Assembly (NCBI GenBank): GCA_030704615.1
Contig: CM060731.1
Location: forward strand, 31,930,001 to 31,994,000
Direction of reading: 5' to 3'
Source of the DNA: Takakia lepidozioides
Taxonomy: Eukaryota > Streptophyta > Takakiopsida > Takakiales > Takakiaceae
Length of the DNA: 64,000 bases
Shown: in pieces, positions 1 to 8,095 of the stretch
Layout: the number at the start of each line of letters is the position of its first letter
Position numbering within the stretch: position 1 is the first letter of the stretch
Notes under the pieces: model-generated
Told to the model about the DNA's origin: nothing
Database searches by the model: none
What the model saw: the letters and a program-made list of their open reading frames with translations, nothing else
Translations under genes and position numbers: made by a program

Positions 1-72
1 TTTCCACAGTCTGTCATCGTCATGTTCTGCTTGTGTCCGCCATTGCAATCGACAGGCAGTAGGAGGGATCAT
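1..72 (-). CDS. TNP2-like CACTA transposase, 5' end only (left window edge)
   Basis: The minus strand opens with an ATG at 70-72 and encodes the first 24 residues of the protein whose longer copy lies at 22898-24375, to which this stretch is nearly identical (1-393 matches 24304-24696). That longer copy has the cysteine-containing N-terminal domain typical of En/Spm transposases and a tnp2 core. Only the N-terminal tip lies inside this window. The ATG is 29 bases from the ATG of the divergent plus-strand accessory gene at 102, so both genes share one very short intergenic spacer. Function (cut-and-paste transposition of CACTA elements in the nucleus) is inferred from the sister copy. Confidence 0.55.
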   Translation of the reverse strand, partial: MIPPTACRLQWRTQAEHDDDRLWK

Positions 73-393
73 CTTGGCGAGTGAGCGAGACTTGTCAGAA
101 AATGGAGACCCAAATAGAGTGTCCAGAAGTTACACCAGGGCGCAAGCCTACAGCGAGGGAGGTAGAACGAGCAAAGCGTCAAGCGGAGAACAAGACATTC
201 TTTGCATGGCTCAAGATCTACGACATTGCAAAGAGGTCCGAACTTCCGTTTTTTTCATATCCCCTACCTAGCCCTAGCCATGAAACGGCATTAAAAGCTC
301 CAAACCTGCAGAGAGGATATGATAGGGTTTTGCAGCTGTTGACTTTGTCTTTCTTCTTCTTTGCAGCGTCGAAGAGAGCTTGAGTCGCCCTAA
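1..393 (+). repeat. CACTA internal segment duplicated at 24304-24696
   Basis: Bases 1-393 align base for base with 24304-24696 with only a handful of substitutions. They contain the TNP2 start, the 29-base divergent spacer, exon 1, intron 1 and the first bases of exon 2. At 394 the copies diverge: this one continues exon 2, while the other jumps to sequence matching 22050 onward. Confidence 0.9.
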
Positions 394-694
394 GCCCCTC
401 GTTGAGGAAATCCTCAAACACACAGGTCCTCCTCACCGAAGTCACAGAGTTCAACTCCTGCACTCTGAAATGTCACAACGGGAGAAAGAGGTAGAGCAAG
501 AGGAGGAAGCGCAGGTTCAAGCGGAGTCAGACACAGAGGAGGCACGAGAGCAAGAATTGCAGCGAGACCAAGATTATGCCGCACATGAAGACTTGAATGA
601 GACCAGCTCGGAGTCAGAGATGGAAACGATGAAAGAAGCCCCAACAAAGACAAAGCGCGCAAAGCACCCTGCAAACTCCCCAACCCATCAGCAG
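102..694 (+). CDS. CACTA accessory (TnpA-like) gene, exons 1 and 2
   Basis: Exon 1 (102-235) starts at the first ATG after the divergent TNP2 start and ends at AG|GTCCGA. Exon 2 (367-694) follows a pyrimidine-rich ...TTCTTTGCAG acceptor and ends at CAG|GTTTGC. Joined, they give 154 codons in phase 0. The product is basic at the N terminus, then very acidic and glutamate-rich, ending in a basic patch (KTKRAKHP). No domain is recognisable in this part. The next exon fitting in phase begins at 18010, so I treat 102-694 as the N-terminal part of the gene at 18010-21935. That link spans 17.3 kb and is inference. Exon 1 and the start of exon 2 are repeated at 24405-24696. Alternative: a separate CACTA fragment unconnected to 18010. 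Confidence 0.5.
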
Positions 695-1732
695 GTTTGC
701 GATCTGCACCAAAGTTCTGTCTCCATGTGCATATGAAAAGGCAGTGAGGGTAAGAAACAATTACAACAAGGTTGTTGGGCATGAGTCTTGTATATGAATT
801 TGGGTGGGAAAAGGCTCACTGGAATGTCAACTCTAGTTGCCTGCTTTCTGGCTTGGTCTGGATTGTAATGAGGCCAACAGTTGTGGGGGTCATACTTCTT
901 CTTCAATAAAGCCAAATAGACAGTGCAGCACTAGAGGCACTTGAAGTCCTTACCCCTAAACCCTCCAACATCTCTTTGCCAATTCAACTTGTGGACCATG
1001 TGCCTTTGTTTTCAGCAATGTGAGTGTTGGTACTCTTATGGTATGCTTGACTCTCCTTCATGATGGTATATAAATGTTGCCTCTTTTTCCTTTTTCATCT
1101 TGAACCCATAAACTGAGAATAGTGGTTTTGACTTGGTGATTGTCTCTCACCAATCCATGGACCAAGAAGAAGAACAACATGAACGGTAGTGACAAGCCAC
1201 TTTGTCAGCTCCCAAAAGTACGGGACATCTGTCACGTTGTTGGCTATCGCTTAAACAAAGAGAGGGGATAAGAATGAAGAAGAAAAAGAAGAGACAAGAC
1301 AGAGAAGAGAAGGAGGAAGAGATAAAGGGGTAAGTGAAGTCCCTGGGCTTGCACAAGCTCCCCACTTGATCTCACGTATATAAGAGTCAATGTATAGTTA
1401 TATGTACTCTTACTCTTTATCTTCTTTTCTGTCCCCTCTTTTTTGCATTCTCTCTTCCTTCACTATCACAGACACTTGCTCTGGGAAAATGGTAAACCTT
1501 CCGCAGCAATACAGTCATAGTGTGGAGGAGGGGCTTGCCAATGTCCATTTGTTCCCTTCATGTGTCTCCGATCTTGAGGCAAAGAAACCCAGATACATAG
1601 GCGCAGGCACCACTCTATACAGTCTGCATAATGAGTAGCCAGTCAGTGGTTTCTAAAAACAGACACATATACTCAGTGACCGTTCCCTCTGTGAACAATG
1701 GGTGGAATTCAGTCAATACTGGTTACCAGAAT
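695..1732. other. Non-coding stretch, probable intron sequence
   Basis: No convincing coding region. It holds an AATAAA at about 904 and a TATATAAG-like string near 1375. If the accessory gene model is right, this is the 5' part of its giant intron. Confidence 0.4.
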
Positions 1733-1882
1733 CTATAATAGCAGAGGAGGGTGAAGAATACAAAAAAGAATAATTATGTCAACAGGACTGAAGACAGGAA
1801 GATAGACAGAAAGGAAGAAACTTAAAAACATCCACAGGGGCCCAGAGGGCGCATGTAGAAAAGAGAACAACAAGAAACCTTG

Positions 1883-2064
1883 GAGAGAGAGATTATACTC
1901 ATAAGACATTGTTTGCCATAGCCTTGTGGCCATTGACCCCGCGCCCAATTTGAGTGGGAACAAAAGGGACAGAACCTACCTCTGTCAGGGGCTGACGTTG
2001 GTAGTAAGACTTACCTTCATATTTAGAATTAATCCGGGTTTTCCAGATATCCTCTAGAAATCCC
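1883..2064. repeat. LINE-tail direct repeat, copy 1
   Basis: Begins with a short GA run and continues through 'CATAGCCTTGTGG' and 'GGGCTGACGTTGGTAG'. It matches 2451-2631 closely, and a diverged third copy lies at about 16180-16345. Confidence 0.8.
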
Positions 2065-2450
2065 TCCACACAAGCATCAATCTACTGTGTGTGATTGCCC
2101 AAAAACTAGGCCTCAGGAGGGCCTGGCTTTTGGCTCAGCCTCGAGACTTTCAAAGTTGGTAAACAGGGGTACAGGCACAATTCCCTTGATAGATTTGAAG
2201 AGAGCGTCTCTTTGGTGAGAGAACCCCGGACAATGTATCAGAAAATGAATACTGTCTTCAGATTGCCCACACAACGGGCAATTGCACTCTCCCTTTCCTC
2301 TCCGCTTCTGTTTGATGTTCAAAGGTAGGCTTCCTGCCCTCTAGTGCCAAGAGTGGGTAGACCCTTGAGGTCATCCCTGATGTCCTCCCCATGTCACAGA
2401 CTGGAAACAAGTTCAGGAAAGTTTTCTGCCTAACTTCATTTTCATCACAG

Positions 2451-2631
2451 AGAGAGAGATTGTACTCATAAGACGTTGTTTGCCATAGCCTTGTGGACAT
2501 TGACCCCGCGCCCAGTTTGAGCGGGAACAAAAGGGACAGAACCTACCTCTGTTAGGGGCTGACGTTGGTAGTAAGACTTACCTTCATATATAGAATTAAT
2601 TCGGGTTTTCCAGATATCCTCTAGAAATCCT
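2451..2631. repeat. LINE-tail direct repeat, copy 2
   Basis: Near-identical to 1883-2064 in the same orientation, spaced about 570 bases away. It suggests tandem duplication or a second, truncated LINE insertion. Confidence 0.8.
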
Positions 2632-3750
2632 TCTTGTATAGATTGACAATGACGCCCTGTCACCAGCGAAAGGGGATTGTTTCAGTCTTCTAGATCAGGT
2701 TAAAGAGGAGAACTAGGGATTGAATTATGTCTTGAAGTTGATGGATTGAACCATCTCCGCCAACGCCTGATTTATGTTGGCAACCCGCATGGGATCGCCA
2801 CCGTGCTTGATAAGCTCGTTGACAATACCATCAGGTCCACCAGCTTTATATCCATTTAAATGTTCAATTGCTTCCACAATCTCAGAAGGACTAATGGGAG
2901 TGTTATAAGCCATTGAAATATACTCCAGTTCATCAGGGCTGTTTTGCATCATAGGAACAGTTTTTCCAAATGTGTCCCTCCATTCAGTAGAAGACCCCTC
3001 ACTGTTAGACCTAGAAGTTATGCCAAGGATACTGTAGTGAGTTTCAAAGGTTTTGACAATGTCAACCGATGAAGTCACCACTGCACCTTTAGTAGTCTTC
3101 ACGCGCTGTACTTGCTGACCGTTTTTTGGCTTGTACAAATGTTGAAGGGCCAACCAGAATTTCTTGTCATTACCACCATGGTGGTTTGAGTTTATTTCAC
3201 TGTATAACTTGTCCCAGTATAATTTCTTCTGAGACCTAACAAGCTGATTGATATCTTTACGGAGCTGGTAGTACCTCGCCCACAATTCTCTATTGGTTTC
3301 CAAATTGCAGCACTCTTTATAGAGGGCTCGTCTCTCAGCTATCTTGAGTTTAATCTCATTGGTCCACCAATTAACAGCTCTACATAGACAATTAGTTTCA
3401 TCCCAATGTCTTGTCAACCACGGAGGAAACGAAACTCTCCCAAGAGTCCCCTGCTCTTTCGACTTCATTTCTTGCGTTATCAGAGCGAGACTGAAGTTCT
3501 TGGAGCGATTGGACAAAATGAGGGAGAGCCTCTTGCAAGGCCTGGACATACTCAGCCTTGACCTCCTCATTATGGAGTTTTTCTATGCGCCACTTCCGAA
3601 TCGAATGTTTCACATATCTCTTGGTGTAGGAAAACACCTTTTGATCTCATTCCAAACCAGGAACTTGTCGTGCGCATACATATCGCTACACAACTACATC
3701 GCTGTCCAAACCACACCACACATATATGCACAATAAAGTAGTCTACCACA

Positions 3751-3763
3751 ATCGCCCCCCTAG
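3751..3763 (-). other. Polypurine-like tract of element C
   Basis: The minus strand reads TAGGGGGGCGAT, about 250 bases past the PHD stop codon. This is the expected position for the plus-strand primer of an LTR element, and a TG dinucleotide follows directly. Purine purity is imperfect. Confidence 0.35.
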
Positions 3764-4010
3764 CTGGTGGATAGGTCCCTCTACCTCCAGATAGCTACAA
3801 GATGTAATAGCCACAGCCGTACTAAGTCCTCTATCACTGTCTTTATCGTGCTCAAACTCTATCAACCAAGAGGCCGGGTACAAGAGTAGCCCCATCGTTA
3901 GTCGCCGTCTTGCAATCTATGAACTTGAGCCAAGATCTCGTGTGTTCTAGGTCTCCTAGTAGCTGGGTCTTGCGTTTCTTGTTAACCTCCCATGGTTGTA
4001 TCCACTCCCA

Positions 4011-4334
4011 CTATCCAATGCAATGTGGACATAACCAATCCCCATTCGGAACCATCTCAAGAGGTGGAGTCAAGCATCCCATATGCCAACCTCTAGAGCA
4101 CCGATCACATACCAGCATGGTGGCTGCCCCTTTAGCAGACCCACACAACATGCACCTCAAACCTGCAGATACCACTGCCAGGTTTGGGTCAATCCTGCCA
4201 TCGACATTCGGAAGGTGACATGGCGCACAATTACGCACATGGTCCTTCCAAGTGATGCCATCCCGACCCTCCAAGACCAAGACGCCTGAGGGCAAGACCT
4301 CTCGAACCCTCAAAATAACACGTCCTGCAGTCAC
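4011..4334 (-). CDS. Integrase C-terminal extension with PHD finger (element C)
   Basis: This frame carries the real end of the integrase: a GDYVYLQ-type strand about 70 bases upstream, then 'DHVRNCAPCHLPN', and finally a complete PHD finger. The finger spacing is C-x2-C, a gap, C-x2-C, x4, H-x2-C, a gap, W-x-C-x2-C (from RCMLCG to WLCPHC, near the C terminus). It is one frame behind the pol frame, which runs into a spurious stop at 4331. The switch maps to about 4395-4435, near a G5 run, and looks like a one-base indel. PHD fingers read histone H3 tails, so this module could steer integration as the chromodomain does in chromoviruses; that role is inference. The true start is inside pol, not at 4334. 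Confidence 0.8.
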   Translation of the reverse strand: MTAGRVILRVREVLPSGVLVLEGRDGITWKDHVRNCAPCHLPNVDGRIDPNLAVVSAGLRCMLCGSAKGAATMLVCDRCSRGWHMGCLTPPLEMVPNGDWLCPHCIG

Positions 4335-7144
4335 ATCCAGGGTCGTAGGAGCAGTCTGCTGCAGATAGACATAGTCACCAGGGTTGAATCTCCGAACCCC
4401 AGACGATAGCCCCCACCACGTATGGTAGCATACCTCAACGTATCACGGTGTTGTGCAATGGCAAGGTTCTCGAAAGCCATGGGCATGACTCTCTTGAACA
4501 ACTCTGCACGCTGCTCACATGCACGTGCCCACACGTCCGGATCGTCAAGGTTAAGAACTGTAGCAGCTTCTCTGCGAATGGATGTAGGCAAATCCGGCTC
4601 TCGGCCAAAGAGAAGAAAGTATGGTGAGAAAGAGGCAAGTGATGCTTGCTTGCTGAACCTGTAGCCCATGGCTAACCAGGGTAACTGAAGGTCCCAATCT
4701 CCTAGGTGTCCCTTCTGCAAGCCATACTTGCGCAAACCCCTCTTTACTGTCTGAACAACTCTCTCTGCCAAGCCATCGGCTTCAGGATGATCCCGAGAAG
4801 TGGTGCGGTGGTCTATCAAGGCTTTGTCACACAAAGCCTGAAACTCCCCCAAGAACTCTCTCCCTTGGTCCGTGAGTACCTCAGCTGGAGCACCGAATCG
4901 GCTAAGCACACAATCCAGGAATGCATACGCAGCTCCCTCACTAGCCTTATCAGGCAATGGAACCAATTCAATCCACTTGGAGAAGTGCTCCACCATCACC
5001 AACACGTACTTGTTGTGGCGCATGGTCAGTGGCAACGGCCCTGCGAAGTCAAGACTCCACCTGTAGCCCAATCCCATGATCGGAAGAGGTTGCAATTGTG
5101 GAGTAGGGGCGTTGAATGAAGCACGCACCCTGTCACATACCATGCACCTAGCCACAAAGTGTTGTACCTCTGTGTGCATACCACGCCACCAATACTGCCC
5201 CTGCAGTAGACTATGAGTGCGTCGCACCCCAAAATGCCCCAACTCCTCATGGGCATGCCGCACTAACCGTGCCCGCTGTGTTGGGTGAGGCACAATCCTC
5301 ACTCGACCATCCTCCCACACTCGGAGCAGGTGTGTCCCCTCCCACCTGAACCTCTTGGCTCGTTGTAGGATCCGATCCCTCTCCTTGGCAGTCATAGTGG
5401 CTGCCGTGTCTCCACTGCGGAGGTAGTCCAACACAACTGAATCCTCATGTATATCTTTGGCGCCACCCTGCTCATTGCTGGCCTCAGGGTCCTCAGACAC
5501 TTGATCTACAGTCATCCCTGTTGTAGGTCCAACCTGGCCTTCCGCTGCCAAGATACACAGAAATGCAGATGCATGCCATCCGGGCACCATCTCCTCGTCC
5601 GTCTCACCATGCCACCGAGCTCCAGTGTCATCCTGCTGGCTCGTGCATGGATTGCGACTCAACCCATCTGCATTTCGATTGACCAAACCCGGTCGATGCA
5701 CCACCTGAAAGTCATACTCTTGAAGGATGAGTGCCCACCGTGCAAGCTTCCCCGTAAGCTTGTCTGACTCCATCAACCACTTGAGTGGTTGGTGATCCGT
5801 GACAAGGGTGAAGAGATTGCCGTATAGATAGCACCTGAAGTGTGCCACGGCCCACACTGCAGCTAAGCATTCTCCCTCATATGAGCTATACTTAGACTCT
5901 GCAGCATTGTTCGAGCGGCTAGCATAAGCCACTACGAACTCTCTTCCCTCATCATCCACCTGTGTGAGCACCGCTCCAAGCCCCAGCATGCTCCAATCTG
6001 TATGCAGCTGAAAAGGACGCCCCCTGATAGGTCGTCTCAAGATGGGCGCCGAGGTCAACCTCGCCTTGAGCTCTTGAAAAGCTTGTTCTTGCTCATCTTC
6101 CCACTGCCACTCCTGGTCCACCTTGGTCAGCTTGGTTAGAGCCTTTGCAATGGCACTAAATCCCTTAACAAACCGTCTGTAATAGTTTGCTAACCCCATG
6201 AAAGCTCGAACTCGGCTCACATCCGTGGGGCGTGGAACCTGTGCAATGGACTCTACCTTAGTCTGCTGTACCCCCAATCCTCCAGGATATATCATGTGAC
6301 CCAGATACTCAATCTGGTTGTGGAAAAACTTGCACTTGCCCGGATGTAACTTCAATCCGTGCGTCCTCAAGCGCTCAAATACCCCCTGAAGGTGTCTCTC
6401 ATGCTCCTCCACCGTAGCACTAAAGATGATGATGTCATCTATGTAGCACCGAGCAAACTCCACCCCTGCTAGAATCCTGTCCATGACTCTTTGAAACTCA
6501 GCGGGAGCGTTTTTAAGCCCAAATGGTAAGAACCGCCACTGGTATAGGCAATCCTTCCCGTGCTCATTGATCCCCCAGAATGCCGTCTTTTGCTTATCCG
6601 CCTCCTTGATCGGCAACTGGTGATATCCGGATCGTAAATCCAACGTGCTAAAGACCTTGGAATGCCCAATGGCATCAAAGATCTCCTCTGGTGTTGGCAT
6701 GGCATACCTATCGGACTTGGTCTGACGATTTACAGGCCGGTAATCACCGCACATACGTCTCTCCGTCCAATTGCCATAGACATCCTTCTTAGCTGGCATC
6801 ACTGTGGCTGAAGCATACTCTCCACCAGAGAGCTCCACCAAACCTGCCTCCCAGAGATCTTGAGTCCTCATCTGAATCAAAGACCTCTCCATGTCACTGT
6901 ATCTATAGGGTCTCCGAAAGATTGGCGTGTCAGTGGCCAACTCAATACGGATCTCTTGACCCTTCAGTGCTCCCAAGTCCTTCAAACTGAAGGCAAAGCA
7001 ATTCCTGTAAGCCCTCAGGAACCGCCGTATACGTCGTCTCTCTCCTCCGGTGACAATGGGTCCAATATCAGGCTCCCAATTGTCCTCCGTAACTGCAACC
7101 TTAAGTCCAGTGGGCTTAGAGGTAGAGGACGCGTCCCGTGGTTG
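4331..7144 (-). CDS. pol of element C: reverse transcriptase, RNase H, integrase
   Basis: Open on the minus strand from just after the UAG at 7145-7147 to 4331. From the left of the protein: a linker, then RT with '[12 protein letters not shown]' and the catalytic YIDD box at about 6440. RNase H follows (HTDWS near 5985 instead of the usual HTDAS, then DHQPLKWL near 5785). The integrase has an HHCC zinc domain at about 5240-5130 and a D,D,E core from 'LDFAGPLP' (about 5060) through 'LTDQGREF' to the 'EADGLAERVVQ' glutamate. The reading frame is the same as the methyltransferase frame upstream, interrupted only by the UAG, so the proteins would form one polyprotein on readthrough. The last residues before 4331 are out of frame; the true end is the PHD finger. 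Confidence 0.9.
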   Translation of the reverse strand, partial: QPRDASSTSKPTGLKVAVTEDNWEPDIGPIVTGGERRRIRRFLRAYRNCFAFSLKDLGALKGQEIRIELATDTPIFRRPYRYSDMERSLIQMRTQDLWEAGLVELSGGEYASATVMPAKKDVYGNWTERRMCGDYRPVNRQTKSDRYAMPTPEEIFDAIGHSKVFSTLDLRSGYHQLPIKEADKQKTAFWGINEHGKDCLYQWRFLPFGLKNAPAEFQRVMDRILAGVEFARCYIDDIIIFSATVEEHERHLQGVFERLRTHGLKLHPGKCKFFHNQIEYLGHMIYPGGLGVQQTKVESIAQVPRPTDVSRVRAFMGLANYYRRFVKGFSAIAKALTKLTKVDQEWQWEDEQEQAFQELKARLTSAPILRRPIRGRPFQLHTDWSMLGLGAVLTQVDDEGREFVVAYASRSNNAAESKYSSYEGECLAAVWAVAHFRCYLYGNLFTLVTDHQPLKWLMESDKLTGKLARWALILQEYDFQVVHRPGLVNRNADGLSRNPCTSQQDDTGARWHGETDEEMVPGWHASAFLCILAAEGQVGPTTGMTVDQVSEDPEASNEQGGAKDIHEDSVVLDYLRSGDTAATMTAKERDRILQRAKRFRWEGTHLLRVWEDGRVRIVPHPTQRARLVRHAHEELGHFGVRRTHSLLQGQYWWRGMHTEVQHFVARCMVCDRVRASFNAPTPQLQPLPIMGLGYRWSLDFAGPLPLTMRHNKYVLVMVEHFSKWIELVPLPDKASEGAAYAFLDCVLSRFGAPAEVLTDQGREFLGEFQALCDKALIDHRTTSRDHPEADGLAERVVQTVKRGLRKYGLQKGHLGDWDLQLPWLAMGYRFSKQASLASFSPYFLLFGREPDLPTSIRREAATVLNLDDPDVWARACEQRAELFKRVMPMAFENLAIAQHRDTLRYATIRGGGYRLGFGDSTLVTMSICSRLLLRPWM

Positions 7145-7147
7145 CTA
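7139..7147 (-). promoter_or_regulatory. UAG CAA CCA: candidate stop-codon readthrough signal
   Basis: The minus strand reads GCA UAG CAA CCA. The six bases after the stop fit the CAR-YYA context that promotes readthrough of the tobacco mosaic virus replicase stop. It is the only stop between methyltransferase and RT, and both sides share one frame. Readthrough itself is not shown by sequence. Confidence 0.5.
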
Positions 7148-8095
7148 TGCTGCAACCTCTTGAGCAGTACCCCCTTCCTGCTCAGTCAATGACAAGGCCT
7201 CATCCTGCCCCATCATCTCATCATTGAGAACCTCCTCATCCATCACAGCTGCCTTCGCTGCCAACTCCCTCTGAACCTCGAGCACCTCCCACATGTGCCA
7301 TGGATGTCTACACCTCGTGGTCCTCACCGGCTCGCCCCCACTCGCTGCCTGTACCGTCTCGGTAGGCAGAGAGACCATCAAGGGAAGTGCACTCCGCACT
7401 CTACGTTGCTCAGCCATAGCCAAGCTGACAATCCAGGTCAAGCAATTGAGATCCATTGCTTGCCCCAACACCTGACGACGTGATGCCTCAGAAAGGGAAG
7501 GCACCGCCGTGGTCCCAGTGGAAAACCCCATAGCCCGCTCTCGCTCGTCGGCATTAGGCTCCACTAACTGCTGCAACTGAGCATCCCACAGGAGGCCAGG
7601 TCCACCATCCCGAAAAGCATGGGATCCTGGGAAGCTGAGCAGTGTAGGTAATGCTGCTCGTGGTTGACCCACCCTGTTGACCACTGCCAAAGGCGAACGG
7701 TCATCGTGTCTCACACGTTGAGACTGCCTTCCTGTGTCCAAAATGCCATCCACGGTGAGGTGTGCTGGCCGCTGCACCCCATCAAATGCACGCTTGAGCA
7801 GTGCGGGTGGCATCAAGTTAGTCCACCATAGTCGTGGACGATGAGCCCGTGACCCCACTGCAGCTGCATCCAGCAATACTGCTGACCCAAGCCACGACCG
7901 GACTTGATGCACACTGGCCATCACCCTGGCCCGAGAATCACCCATCAGTGGCACATTCTCCAAGATGTATGCCGGAGATACAGCCTGATGAAGCTGCAAT
8001 GGCGCAAAATCCGCACCATCTCCCAAAACAGACCCGTCCTCGAGTCTCGCAATCCATTGCCATGCCCGGCTGATGAATGCCCTTGGCAGGGCCAA
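7145..8095 (-). CDS. DNMT3-like cytosine-5 methyltransferase, C-terminal half (element C)
   Basis: This frame completes the methyltransferase begun in the 7945-11322 frame. It contains the motif VI ENV (about residue 45), motif VIII 'HRPRLWW' (about 90), which resembles the AHRARYFWGN block of DNMT3 enzymes, and motif IX/X residues 'ERERAMGF' (about 188) and 'RRQVLGQAMD' (about 205). Motif order is canonical, not permuted as in plant DRM enzymes. About 95 acidic residues follow before the UAG at 7145. It is one frame behind the upstream half; the switch lies at about 7990-8025. The reported start at 8095 is only the edge of the open frame. DNA C5 methylation is the expected activity; the target is unknown. 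Confidence 0.85.
   Translation of the reverse strand: MALPRAFISRAWQWIARLEDGSVLGDGADFAPLQLHQAVSPAYILENVPLMGDSRARVMASVHQVRSWLGSAVLLDAAAVGSRAHRPRLWWTNLMPPALLKRAFDGVQRPAHLTVDGILDTGRQSQRVRHDDRSPLAVVNRVGQPRAALPTLLSFPGSHAFRDGGPGLLWDAQLQQLVEPNADERERAMGFSTGTTAVPSLSEASRRQVLGQAMDLNCLTWIVSLAMAEQRRVRSALPLMVSLPTETVQAASGGEPVRTTRCRHPWHMWEVLEVQRELAAKAAVMDEEVLNDEMMGQDEALSLTEQEGGTAQEVAA

Larger units (their letters stand above)
1733..3655 (-). pseudogene. Decayed LINE, RT domain missing
   Basis: On the minus strand, 3655-2725 encodes the linker between endonuclease and reverse transcriptase of an APE-type LINE. It includes a run of aromatic and basic residues, then the 'YKAGGPDGI' stretch that normally precedes the RT fingers. 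At about 2720 the reading jumps to post-RT sequence. The C-terminal zinc-finger-like motif CPLCGQSEDSIHFLIHC lies at about 2220-2285 in a shifted frame. The catalytic RT core is absent, so the copy is internally deleted as well as frameshifted. The right end runs into element C near 3660-3750. The tail is duplicated (1883-2064 and 2451-2631). Related fragments occur at 15648-17900. Confidence 0.75.

Noticed and set aside
1365-1640. Promoter and small gene at the TATATAAG near 1375
   Set aside because: The following 82-codon frame has no domain and low-complexity sequence; the TATA-like string alone is weak.
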